Shown here in pieces: positions 53,266-62,920 of a stretch of DNA of 64,000 nt. Below the pieces are notes generated by a model. It was not told the DNA's origin. It worked only from the letters and a program-made list of their open reading frames with translations, and made no database searches. The translations under genes were made by a program, and so were the position numbers. The stretch's first letter is position 1. Each line of letters begins with the position of its first letter. The DNA lies in the NCBI GenBank assembly GCA_021014325.1, contig CM037460.1, positions 18,257,044-18,321,043 of the forward strand. Direction: 5' to 3'. This DNA comes from Plazaster borealis (taxonomy: Eukaryota; Echinodermata; Asteroidea; Forcipulatida; Labidiasteridae).

Positions 53266-53645
53266 CTAAGCAACCTACAAGCATTTGAAAATTTTAATTA
53301 CAAGTATGCGCGCAAATCAATCCTTTCAAGGAGCCGATAAGCGTTGTTTACCAGTGTCTCCCTTCCAGGGGTTAGTGACAAGATTGATACTGAGCGATGC
53401 CCAGCATGGGTATGAGGCGACATTATTATTTTAACTTAACCCTTTACTCCCTTAGGCCTACCTGCCCACAGGTGACCTCAATCCTCCACTCTTATGTCAC
53501 TTCACACCAACATGTTTGGACTTGGATAAGATTGGATTGATGGTCGTTTGGAAAGCAAGTAGTTATTTGGACATCCAGTCCACAATCCTCTGCAATCGGG
53601 AAAACTTCCTGATGAGGATTTTGGCAGGGATGGGGGTTGTAATGA

Positions 53646-53859
53646 TCAGTACGTCTTCCACTCTGCAGTGGAGTCTGATACCAGACTCTGCTTCAGCTCA
53701 GTAAGTGCCCATCTCTTGTTGTCGATCGCTGCCTGTAGCTGTTCATACTCTTTAACCAGTTGATCGAATCCCATGCCTATGCTCTGATACGCCTGCAGGG
53801 CCTGACTAAGTCTGGTCACGTCCTTGTCTTTCTCCTGGATGGCTCTGTTCAGATGATGT
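53646..53859 (-). CDS. HAUS4: HAUS4 exon 8 and stop
   Basis: Acceptor TCGTTGCAG|A. Encodes HHLNRAIQEKDKDVTRLSQA, then FDQLVKEYEQLQAAIDNKRW and ALTELKQSL, ending AEWKTY and TGA. The C-terminal block is the strongest HAUS4 signature. Confidence 0.95.
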
Positions 53860-56800
53860 CTGCAACGACGAAGTGTTCAATAGATGTTGGGGGGAAAAAA
53901 CTTACAAATACTGTTGTTTTGATGTGGCTAGGGTTCGAAGTGAACTGAGACCCCCCCCCCATTAAATGGGATGCTATTTTGACGTGTACAATCATTAAGG
54001 CAATCTTCAAGAGCCCCTTTCGAAACCATGGCTCTGGCTTGGGCTCCCGCTTAGGCTCTGTCTGCCTGTTTGAAGCCCCTTACAAAAACCATACTTTTTC
54101 AAAAATTAATTGACGGAGCTTTAGCCGAAGTTGAAGCCATGATTTCAAAAAATGGCCAAGGTCTTAGTCATGACACTACTGACTTTTTTTTTTTTTTTTT
54201 TGGCAGTCAGTTTATCGGCTGCTGTCTATATTCACCCAGACATTCCATTGTGTAGCTTGCACAGCCATGCACCTACCGTGCTTTGCTTCATTTTCCCCTA
54301 CAAAGAGGGACAGATGGTACTGGACATTCAATCTCGAAATCTCCCTTTTCTTTGGAGGGTTATTGTGTAATCCCCGATTCCAGACCTTTGTCCATTTGGC
54401 TTACAAGAATGGACAGGCTGCAGCTATTTGTTTATCATTGTAAAGAGTTTTCGATACCAATGTGAGGTGGTAAAGAAGAAATTTGAAAATGAACTCGTAG
54501 ATGTTTGCAATCTAACTAACTTACTTTAATCTCCCTTTTTTTGGAGGGGCTGTTGTGTAATCCCCGATTCCAGACCTTTGTCCAGTTGGCTTACAAAAAT
54601 GGACATGCTGCAGCCATTGTTTATCATTTGTAAAGATTTTTCGATACCAATGTGAGGTGGTAAAGAAGAAATTTGAAAATGAACTCATAGCCCATTTGTT
54701 ATTTAACTAACTTACTTTATTTGTTTTAGAGCAGTGACTACTTCAGGTGTATAAGTATCACACAGAAGTCTTGCCTCAAACACCCTGGTGACAAAAATGA
54801 AAACAGGACAAAAGCGGTCATTACATTTCTTGGAATTTGTGCGGTTACGTTACGACATATCTAATATAACCCTCCTACTCTCTGGTAGATTGTGGAGCCC
54901 CACTGTTTCACCGTCCGACACCATTCACCGATCATGCATGGTTGTGTACACTTTGATCCAAGGGTAAAGCTAAGAGTGTGTGTACAAAGCTAGCTTTGGG
55001 CAAGTGTGTGGAATGAATTTTTGAATTGTTATGGTCAATCGGCGACTGCTCTATGTTCCGACAACCCTATGTTCAGATAACCACTCATGATCTACACGCT
55101 AGGGGTTAGGGTTAGGATTAGGATTAGCATTAGGATTAGGATTAGGAAAATATGTCAGGGGTGTCAGAACAGGATGTCGGAACTTAAGCCCCTTTCACGC
55201 TAGTGTATTCCCCGAGGGCAACCACAGGGAATAGACCTTATGCATTGACGTCATCCAGCCGCCATCTTAGCGGTAAAACGATGACGAAACAATCGAAACA
55301 CACAGAATTGGCCAATGAAGAGCCTCCTTTTGACCTCTAGGCGAGGGCGCCCTACTGTTATGACATCATGTGCATAAGGCCTATAACGGCCAGCCCTTTC
55401 ACACTTGGATCGCTTTACCCCTGATCTACTCCGGCAAATGTGCATACCCCGGGGAATAGCCACCCCTGCTCTGGAGTATGGGTAAGCGGTAAAACCCTGG
55501 GGTTTGTTTAATCCCTTGGGGAATAACTGCTAGTGGTAAATGAAAGCGGGCTTTGCTTACCCCTGTTTACATGGCGGACAGCGAAAGGAGCCCCGTGGAA
55601 TAAGGACCAGGGATAGTGTGAAAGTACGTCAGGGTAACCGTGGGGTAAAACAAAAATCTCCCGGGGCCTTCCCTGGGCTGTATTCCATGGGGATAAGAGA
55701 TGCAGTGTGAAAAGAAAAGGGCTATAGGTGTGTAACCGGTCAATGAGATTGAAGGTTTAAATAAGCTATCTAGGAAAAAAAGTAAAGTAAATTTCTAAAC
55801 TGAAAAGTATAGTAATAATGACAGAAAGTAGTTTATTTGATCAATTTTATGATCAAATGCTTTATACTCGGCAATCTGTTCTCATGTTCCCCCTAGTCTG
55901 TCCTGTCGCATGTACCGCATATTGCGTTTTGTGTTGGGACTGGTGGTCGCCGTGCGTATGTGTTTAATACTCATGATGAGCCTAATGCACTGTTGTTGTG
56001 AAGATGGTGGGACTAGCTGGTTCGTTCTGGCTTTTTTGGTGTGTGAAGCTATTTATACTGGTTTGGCGGATCCCACAGGATTTAGCCGGCAACCAATCGG
56101 CATAGACATTGGTGGGCAAGTGATTTGATTGGTTAGAACCGGCAGCCAATGGGAGCGCAATATTTGCAGGGCGATTCGCATTCAGGAGGGGAACGTTTCC
56201 TAGTTAGCACCACTTTTTCACAGCTTGTGGTTGTGTAATGCACGTAAAAGAACCCAGTTGCACTTATCTCTAAGAGAAGGGGTTTGCCCTGGTGTTTTTG
56301 GCAGCGGCTGCTGAATGGTTAACATAAATTGGTCTCATAATTCAAAAACTAAAAAAAACCCAAAACCAAAACCATCTGGAAATAAGTAATGATAAGCGCT
56401 TTGAGACGCCCATATATAAAAACTAGTTATTATTATTATTATTATTATTATTTTTATTATGATTATATTCATGGAGCCTCTCTTGTGAGAAATATATTAT
56501 TGCAAAAATGTTCATATATTTACCTTAGTTTAAGACACATGGCGTGACACCTTGCAGCCAGCCAATTGCTGGTAATGGTATCACTGTCTGCTTGTAGACG
56601 CAGGCGGTGTTTGGTTATGAGCAGCTCTAGTACACCGAGAGAATCCATTAGAGCCTGCAGGATATCATGTCAAATAATGATAACTCAAAATGATAATTTA
56701 AACCAAATCCTTAGCATTGTTTGGAAAATTGTTAAAGGGGTACCTAAGCTGGCACAGCCTTAATCAACTAATATGAGTTTATGTAGGATCCCTAAGTACT

Positions 56801-59800
56801 TTAAAATCATCCGATATGAGTTGATGTAGGATCCCTACTGCCTCAATCCTCCAAAATCAACCAATATGAGTTTATGTAGGATCCCTACTGCCTCAATCTT
56901 CCAGAATCAACCAATATGAGTTTATGTAGGATCCCTACTGCCTCAATCCTCCAAAATCAACCAATATGAGTTTATGTAGGATCCCTACTGCCTCAATCCT
57001 ACAAAATCAACCAATATGAGTTTATGTAGGATCCCTACTGCCTCAATCTTCCAGAATCAACCAATATGAGTTTATGTAGGATCCTTACTGCCTAAATCCT
57101 CCAAAATCAACCATTATGAGTTTATGTAGGATACCTACTGCCTCAATCCTCCAAAATCAACCGATATGAGTTTATGTAAGGTGCCTACTGCCTTAATCCT
57201 CCAAAATCAACTGATATGAGTTAATGCAGCAGTTACCAGTCATACCTGATAGTACTGCCAGAAATGTTTATCCCTTTGAGCTCTGTCCAGCTTCAGTTTC
57301 TGTCTCTCCTCTTCCAGCTTGGTGCATTCACTCTGCAGTAGATCGGGCAGTCTGGTCGCCTTCGCAAAGGCCATCTGACCACCCTCTGTAAACAATGGAA
57401 GACAAAAATTGTGGCGTGGCCGAGCGGTTCAGTGCATCGGACTTGTGTTCTGGTGGCCGAGTCATCAGGATGTGGGTTCGAATCCCGGTCATGACACTTG
57501 TGTCCTTGAGCAAGACACTTAACTATAATTGCTTCTTTTCACCCAGGGCTAAATAGGTACCTGTGAGGGCAGAGATGGTTCTTGTGATTGATTTAGCTTG
57601 GTGCGCTACATACTTGGCAGCACAGGCTGTACACTCCCCAGGGAGCTGAGATGGTTTAAGGAATGAAATAAATGGCCCAGTGACCAGGGGTAATAATGTT
57701 GGAGAATATAAAAGAAGCCACTATTACCCACACTCTGCTGATCAGAAACACCAGAGCTTGAGTACGGTGCTCTTAATCGCTCTGCCACAACACTACACAA
57801 CCAACATGTGTAAAGGTGGACACGTTTTCAAGAAAACACAGGCTTGTCTTTTTATGGGATTTTTTGGGTGCACATTTTGGGCACAATTTGGAGCTGCTAA
57901 AGTTTTAACAATTTTTCATAAGCGGAGAAGGGTTACCGGCTAAAATATCATATCATGTTTGACATTGTTTGCGACAGGTTTCCTGCTGATTTTTGTTTTT
58001 CGTAGAGAAGTGTGGTTAGCAAGATTTTGTTGTCTGATTTAAACATCTTTGTGTGTCCCTGGGTAAGACTTACCGTTTTCAGGTTGGGAGTGATGGAACC
58101 CGACCAGCTCCTCGCATTTCCTTCTGAGTCTGTCTTCAATTTTAGGGATTAACTGCTGCTGCAGGGCTTTCAGTCTCTTAACATCACAAATTACAAGCAG
58201 AACAAGAATTTTATTTGCTTTGATGATGTACTTTGAATGGGATTTGAGGCATTGCATGGTGAGGTATCAATGTATATTCGGTTTGCGGCAACACCATGTG
58301 TATATCTACTTCACTGTGTAGATGTTGTTTATTGAGAACTTGTCTTGCTAAGTTTTTTACGGCCGCGGAGTAGATTTCGGAATTCGGGAGACTATTCTCC
58401 TGCCGCAGAGTAGATTTTCGGAATTCGGGAGACTACCAAGTTCTGAAAAGAACTGTCCTGCTTTTTAACTACTACCTGGGCGGAAGGTAGGAAATCGGTT
58501 GGGACTACTACTTTTGCTTAGTGGATCGGGGGGACTTCTCGTTATTAAAGGCACTGAACACGTTTGGAAATTGTCAAAGACCAGTGTTCTCACTTGGTGT
58601 ATCCCAACATATGCATAAAATAACAAGCCTGTGAAAATTTGGGCTTCATTGGTCATCGAAGTTGCAAGAAAATGATGAAAGAAAAAACACCCTTGTTGTA
58701 CAAATTTGTGTGCTTTTAGATAGGAATAAAAACTTCTTGCAAGAAGTTTTTATTATTTTAGTGAGAAATTAACTCTTTCTCAAAAACTACGTTACTTCAG
58801 AGGGAGTCGTTTCCTACAATGTTTTATACTATCAACAGCTCTCCGTTGCTCGCTACCAAGTAAGTTTTTATGCTAATATTTGTTTTGAGTCATTACCAAA
58901 CGTGTATGATACCTTTAACTTGGATAGCAATGACATAAATTTACATTATTGTAAGATAATTCAGAATTTTTTCTTTTTTCTTTGAACCCCAATGAAAAAG
59001 GCGCTGTATAAGTGTTGTTATTATTTTATTTATTTTATTATTAATTTATTTTCAACCCTTCAACTAGTGTACTCATTGAGGAATGGAGGCTTGGTATTAC
59101 CACAATGCACAGTCTCAAAATAAGGCCGTATCCGAAGTGGCGGCTACAGCTACGACTGGTGCTAAGGCTGTTGCTAAGGTTATCCTCTAATGTATATTCG
59201 GTTTGCGGTAACACCATGTGTATATCTACATTGCTGTGTAGATTTTGTTCTTTGAGAACTTGTCTTGCTATTTATTCTAGTGCTGCGGAGTAGATTTCAT
59301 TATTCAGGAGACTACTTAGTTCTGAAAAGAGCTGTCCTGCTTATTAACTACTACCTGGGCAGAAGGTAGGAAATCGACTACTACTTTCACTTAGTGGATC
59401 GAGGGGACTTCTCGTTATTAACTTCACTGCTGCGGAGTTCTTAATTGGTCTCAACGTTTCGACTAGCCTGCCCTAGTCATCGTCAGGAGACTGAAGAGTG
59501 TGTGAGACATGTTAGTCTATTTATAGGGATTCAGAGGTTTCAGATATCCTATATACTTCAACGCATGATGACGTGGCGATCCAGCCATAGCCATAGCCGT
59601 ATCCGCCAATTCGGACACGGCCTAATTGTACTTTTAGGTAACTTGACTACCTTGTTATGTGGGTTTGCTCTGTTGAGTTGCTCCTTGGTCAGACCGAGCA
59701 GTGTGCAGGGTTGCTCTGTACCTGTGGAGGTGCTGGGGTTGGGATGTACATAGTCTGCTGCCTCGGCTGTGTACAGACAATGTTTGACCGCTTCTTGGAG

Positions 59801-62800
59801 CTAAGGATAAGAAGAAACCAGATTCCTTTTTTTAGTTAATAGTGGGTGAACTAGTAAGTTGGCAGCACCAGGAATATAAGATGTATTACCAGTGAAAAGC
59901 CATTGGAATCTCAAACAAGTCCTATGGCTGGGTCTGCAAATGATTCAATATAATAATAATAATTATTAGTCTTATATAGCGCACATATCTACCAATAATG
60001 TACTCAAGGCGCCTGAACAAAAAAAACCCATTTTAAGACAGGCTTTTCAGTTTTTTAAATTATGAAACCGATTTGTGTAGCACCTAATAAGGGTTTACAA
60101 GGTGCTGCGGCACATTCAGCAGCCACTGCTAGAAACAACTGGGGAAAACCCCTTCTCTTAGCAGTAAGTGTAACTGGGTTCTTTTACGTGCATTAAACAA
60201 CACATTGACCTACGGCTTTGAGTCCCATCCGAAGGACGAAGCAATAATGGTTAAGTATCTTGCTTAATGACACAAGCGCCAAGACCGGGACTCGAACCCA
60301 CACTCTGCTGATCAGAAACATCAGAGCTTGAGTCCGGTGCTCTTAACCGCTTGGCCACGACACACCATCATTACCAAGACGTCACACTCAAATCTCACCT
60401 GTTTAAAAGAGCTTACTGTACGGCGCCATGAGCAATGACCATTGGAATATGGCGCCATATAAATGTTACGATTGATTGATTGATTACCGGTACATGTGAA
60501 GAAGGGATAAAGCAGCAAGTCCAACAAATGCACACAAGACTGTGGCGAGTGTCCAGCGTATATGAGCGTTGGGACCCATTAAACACCCCCCCCCCCGCCC
60601 CCGACCCATGTTTTTGAAATGGCAGGGCTCGAAATTAACACTGGACCGCAGGTCTGAGGCCAGTGTTTTTAGTGTCAGGCCAGTCAACTTATGACCGTAC
60701 AAGTCCGGAGGTCTTGTGTTTTTGAATTATAATACCTCACCTCATGCTTAATTTTAAAACGTATGTTCAACTGTTGGCTTTGAGTCTGATAAATATCTTT
60801 CAATTCTGCTGAGTATGAAAGTTTTACCGATAAGACAAATGAGATTAATCTTCTCTTAGTGCTTGTGCAGATAAAAACAGTTTAGGTGTGACACTTTTTT
60901 TCTCATTTTGGTTCTGGGGTCGATTTCACAAAACTCTTCCTAACTTAGGACTAGTCCTAGGCAATGCTAAGAGATAGGACTAGTCTTAAGTTAAGACCAG
61001 TTACTGGTCCTAACTTCAGATAAGACTAGTCTTATCTCTTTGTGAAAGCAGCCCCTGGTCTTGTAACAAATATCCTGGGTCCAGTATAAAAGTATTGAGC
61101 TACAAGCCCTGCAGTCTTGTGGATTTTTCCCCCCAAATTCGAGCCCTGAATGGATTGGTCCAGACCTGAGACGAAGCAGAGCTCGGCGCCACATCATTGC
61201 TGGCGATATCATGATCCATGATTAATTCCTTGAGCTCATGATGGAGTATGTGGAACTGTAGATAAGACTGTTTCTCTCGTTTCAGTGATTCCTCTGCCTG
61301 TAAATTATACATCAAGTAATTGGGAAATGAGTGTTAATTGCAAAAGAAGGAAGTCCAAAATGTCTTATGGTTGGTGAAAGATTTTTCACCATGAAGGTGT
61401 GACACAGACTAGCTTGCTATTAAAGGTTTTGTTCAAGTGTGTCAATCTTGTTAAAAATAAGTACGTTTTGCCTTCAACAACAAAAATGCCTCTATATTTG
61501 GGCCGTAGCAAACCTAGTCGGGCTGATCCCAACTACAGTTGGGCTGATTCCAACTATAGTTGGGCCAATTCCAACTACAGTTGGGTCGATATCCCAGCTA
61601 TAGTTAGGCTGACTCTATAGTATGAAGAAGCGTATAACACTTGGGTTTAAAGGGATTGTATACGTTTGGTAATTGGAACCCACTGTTTGTTTCAACACTA
61701 TATAGTTGTAGATATACAGTATACCATAAAACTAACCTGTGTAAATTTCATTTCAAAAGGAGGTAGCATTTTTGAGATATTGCCGAAAATCTGGAGCAGT
61801 TATGTCCACGCAGGAAGAATAATCTGCAATTGGAATAAACAATCTGAGAAACGTTCCTGACAGGAACGCTTCTCAGATTCAATTTTTTGGGGGATAAAAA
61901 CTGATATTTTGTTTCCATAGCCACAATACTCCAAAGTTAAATGTTTCTCAAAATGCTTTATACTATCAGAAGCTGCTGTACTTCTTACCGAGTAAGTTTT
62001 CATAGCCATAAATTGTACGAGTAATTACCAAACGTTTACAGACCCTTTAAAGGCACTGGACTAGTTTGGTAATTACTCAAAATAATAGCATAAAAACTTA
62101 CTTGGTAACGAGCAACGGAGAGTTGCTGATAGTATAAAACATTGTAGGAAACGACTCCCTCTGAAGTAACGTAGTTTTTAAGAAAGATGTAATTTCTCAC
62201 TAAAATATTTGAATCTGAAAAAGACTTCAGGCCTGAAGCCTTTTTCAGGCATCTGAAAGCACACAAATTTGTGCAACAAGGGTGTTTTTTCTTTCATTAT
62301 TTTCTTGCAACTTCGATGACCAATTGAGCCCAAATTTTCACAGGCTTGTTATTTTATGCATGTTGAGATACACCAAGTGAGAATACTGGTCTTTGACAAT
62401 TACCAAACGTGTCCAGTGCCTTTAAGCAATAGATGCTTTCAAACTGTCAACTTTTTTTACAAGCCCTTGTTGAAACCATGGCTAGGGCTTTGGCTCCATG
62501 ACTTGGGCTTCATCAATAATTTTAAAAATGTAAACTTTTGCTGCGAAAACTTCAAACAGGCGGATGGTGCCAAAGACGGAGCTGAAGCCCAGGCTTTATC
62601 GTGTCATATTCCCTGTGTGCTGCATGGCATTAGCAATAAAAACGGAACTCATCCCCGAAGAGGGGTCAGACTTTTTGACCCATCAGCCTCACTTTGGTTA
62701 CACTGCTTTGAATGAGAGAAAAACCAAGATGGCTGCTGCTAAAAAAAGGTCAGTCAGAGTTCGGAAGATTCTACCCATCATACCTGACTGAGGTCCTTCT

Positions 62801-62915
62801 GAAGTGGTAAACTGACTCCATTCTCTGTGATGTGCTGGGAGAGACTGCCAAGGAGCCCGACTAGCTCTGGGTATTGCTCACTGTCTCTCGCTGTGAGGTG
62901 CACTGGCAAGCTCAT
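53646..62915 (-). CDS. HAUS4: HAUS augmin-like complex subunit 4 (gene span)
   Basis: HAUS4 is one of the eight subunits of augmin, which recruits gamma-tubulin ring complexes to existing spindle microtubules to nucleate branches. Eight coding exons join in phase into 356 residues, close to the vertebrate length (about 360). Family marks in order: YPELVGLLGSLSQHI (19-34), LQFHILHHELKELI, CTLLGLTKEQL (about 120-132), IPKIEDRLRRKCEEL, RCHAMCLKLR, LLCDTYTPEVVTAL, and the C-terminal FDQLVKEYEQLQAAIDNKRW followed by AL, which is diagnostic. Much of the protein is heptad-rich and expected to be coiled coil. The N-terminus is uncertain: the first exon here may be internal, because a good acceptor (TTTCTCTGATCAG) lies just before the ATG and vertebrate proteins extend roughly 20 residues further. 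Confidence 0.92.
54340..54725. repeat. about 187-bp tandem duplication reaching the HAUS4 exon 7 donor
   Basis: Copies start near 54342 and 54531 (CTCCC...TTTGGAGGG.T.TTGTGTAA) and both end in AACTAACTTACTTTA. The second copy ends at the true exon 7 donor; the first carries an identical AAAGTAAGTTAG donor-like site near 54519-54527. Confidence 0.88.
54716..54784 (-). CDS. HAUS4: HAUS4 exon 7 (69 nt)
   Basis: Acceptor TTGTCACCAG|G, donor ATAAA|GTAAGT. Encodes VFEARLLCDTYTPEVVTALK then QI, equivalent to 'EELKIL.DTYT.E.V' in vertebrate HAUS4. The donor region is duplicated downstream in the intron. Confidence 0.9.
55100..55148. repeat. degenerate telomere-like repeat
   Basis: AGGGGTTAGGGTTAGG followed by several TTAGGA/TTAGCA hexamers, about eight units, in a HAUS4 intron. 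Confidence 0.8.
55186..55740. mobile_element. MITE-like element with inverted AGCCC(C)TTTCAC ends, split by a nested insertion
   Basis: Left end AAGCCCCTTTCACGCTAGTG and right end GCAGTGTGAAAAGAAAAGGG are inverted. Inner CCCTTTCACACTTGG and ACCCCTGTTTACATGG are palindromic partners of other stretches. HAUS4 intron. Confidence 0.6.
55231..55384. mobile_element. nested MITE
   Basis: Terminal inverted repeats TAGACCTTATGCATTGACGT / ATGACATCATGTGCATAAGG then CCTA, flanked by TA on both sides, interrupting the host element. Confidence 0.65.
56226..56445 (+). mobile_element. family E SINE 3' fragment
   Basis: GTGGTTGTGTAATGCACGTA, CTAAGAGAAGGGGTTTGCCC, and a (TTA)n tail. Confidence 0.75.
56524..56654 (-). 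CDS. HAUS4: HAUS4 exon 6
   Basis: Acceptor ATCCTGCAG|GCT, donor CTAAG|GTAAAT. Encodes ALMDSLGVLELLITKHRLRL and NWLAARCHAMCLKL, matching the HAUS4 'KCGAMxLKLR' region. Confidence 0.93.
56763..57230. repeat. 50-bp tandem array
   Basis: Unit: ATCAACCAATATGAGTTTAT, GTAGGATCCCTACTGCCTCA, ATCCTCCAAA. The GGATCCCTACTG anchor falls at an exact 50-bp spacing from 56831 to 57181, with a shorter first partial unit. Occupies most of the intron between HAUS4 exons 5 and 6. GGATCC sites are palindromic. Confidence 0.95.
57246..57385 (-). CDS. HAUS4: HAUS4 exon 5
   Basis: Acceptor TGTTTACAG|AG, donor ATCAG|GTATGA. Encodes ATRLPDLLQSECTKLEEERQ and KLDRAQRDKHFWQYYQ, heptad-like. A 50-bp tandem array starts 16 bp past the donor. 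Confidence 0.92.
57412..57705 (+). mobile_element. family E SINE, second subtype
   Basis: GTGGCGTGGCCGAGCGGTTC, GGGTTCGAATCCCGGTCATG, GTACACTCCCCAGGGAGCTG. 3' end replaced by an inverted SINE head. Confidence 0.8.
57722..57790 (-). mobile_element. family E SINE head, inverted next to the previous copy
   Basis: Plus strand CACACTCTGCTGATCAGAAA, CACCAGAGCTTGAGTACGGT, GCTCTTAATCGCTCTGCCAC is the reverse complement of the E head. Confidence 0.7.
58074..58176 (-). CDS. HAUS4: HAUS4 exon 4
   Basis: Acceptor GATGTTAAG|AGA (weak pyrimidine tract, but the only one in phase), donor AACG|GTAAGT. Encodes RLKALQQQLIPKIEDRLRRK then CEELVGFHH. Confidence 0.87.
58268..58544 (+). repeat. dispersed repeat, copy 1 (interrupted by a family A MITE)
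   Basis: ATATTCGGTTTGCGGCAACA, ACTACTACCTGGGCGGAAGG and GGGACTTCTCGTTATTAA match copy 2 at 59189-59422. Here the sequence is cut at TTAA by a MITE. Confidence 0.85.
58545..58918. mobile_element. family A MITE, full length
   Basis: TTAAAGGCACTGAACACGTT ... AACGTGTATGATACCTTTAA. Target TTAA on both sides. Confidence 0.9.
59189..59425 (+). repeat. dispersed repeat, copy 2 (uninterrupted)
   Basis: ATATTCGGTTTGCGGTAACA ... GGGGACTTCTCGTTATTAAC, then TTCACTGCTGCGG. Retains the TTAA that is occupied in copy 1. Confidence 0.85.
59651..59800 (-). CDS. HAUS4: HAUS4 exon 3
   Basis: Acceptor TTATCCTTAG|CTC, donor AACAAG|GTAGTC, exactly 50 codons in phase 0. Encodes LQEAVKHCLYTAEAADYVHP and CTLLGLTKEQLNRANPH; the 'LLGL.K..L' block matches the same region of vertebrate HAUS4. 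It lies between repeats and has no long ORF of its own. Confidence 0.9.
59950..60366 (-). mobile_element. family E tRNA-Leu-like SINE, minus strand, full length
   Basis: The minus strand reads GTGTCGTGGCCAAGCGGTTA, AGAGCACCGGACTCAAGCTC, GGGTTCGAGTCCCGGTCTTG, then the CACGTAAAAGAACCCAGTTA body and a (TTATTA) tail. Confidence 0.85.
60620..60725. repeat. dispersed repeat shared with 44.96-45.07 kb
   Basis: GCAGGGCTCGAAATTAACAC, TGGACCGCAGGTCTGAGGCC, GGTCTTGTGTTTTTGAATTA. Reverse orientation to the 45-kb copy. Confidence 0.7.
60915..61055. repeat. palindrome-rich ACTAGTC element
   Basis: GGTCGATTTCACAAAACTCT ... TTTGTGAAAGCAGCCCCTGG at the ends. The interior repeats GGACTAGTCC / AGACTAGTCT and TAACTTAGGA / TCCTAACTTC. 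Likely a small foldback element. Confidence 0.7.
61166..61297 (-). CDS. HAUS4: HAUS4 exon 2
   Basis: Acceptor ATTTACAG|GCA, donor TCTCAG|GTCTGG, phase 0 both ends. Encodes AEESLKREKQSYLQFHILHH then ELKELIMDHDIASNDV. Confidence 0.92.
61522..61616. repeat. 21-bp palindromic tandem repeat, about 4 copies
   Basis: Units of CCAACTACAGTTGGGCTGATT type; each contains the near-palindrome CAACTA(C/T)AGTTG. A plus-strand ORF reads (NYSWAD/N S)n but has no support as a gene. Confidence 0.85.
61647..62050. mobile_element. family B MITE, full length
   Basis: TTAAAGGGATTGTATACGTT ... AACGTTTACAGACCCTTTAA. The right TTAA is shared with the following family A element. Confidence 0.9.
62047..62425. mobile_element. 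family A MITE, full length
   Basis: TTAAAGGCACTGGACTAGTT ... AACGTGTCCAGTGCCTTTAA. A variant inner palindrome (AGACTTCAGGCCTGAAGCCT) replaces the usual one. Confidence 0.9.
62784..62915 (-). CDS. HAUS4: HAUS4 exon 1 (or first recognised exon)
   Basis: MSLPVHLTARDSEQYPELVG then LLGSLSQHITENGVSLPLQK; donor GTCAG|GTATGA, phase 0. If an upstream coding exon exists, this exon would start at 62920 after TGATCAG. Confidence 0.82.
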
Positions 62916-62920
62916 ATTTA

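Larger units (their letters stand above)
50695..53645. other. convergent intergenic region (CNBD1-like and HAUS4 3' ends)
   Basis: Both flanking genes point into this interval, so it holds both 3' UTRs. It contains a family A MITE and a full SINE. ORFs around 51.5-52.4 kb are short, unconserved and inside the likely CNBD1 3' UTR. Confidence 0.6.

Noticed and set aside
56763..57230. CRISPR array (50-bp regular units)
   Set aside because: The units are contiguous tandem repeats without unique spacers, in a eukaryotic intron.
62356..62791. 119- and 75-codon plus-strand ORFs near 62.5 kb
   Set aside because: They start inside a family A MITE and cross HAUS4 exon 1 intron sequence; composition is not coding-like.
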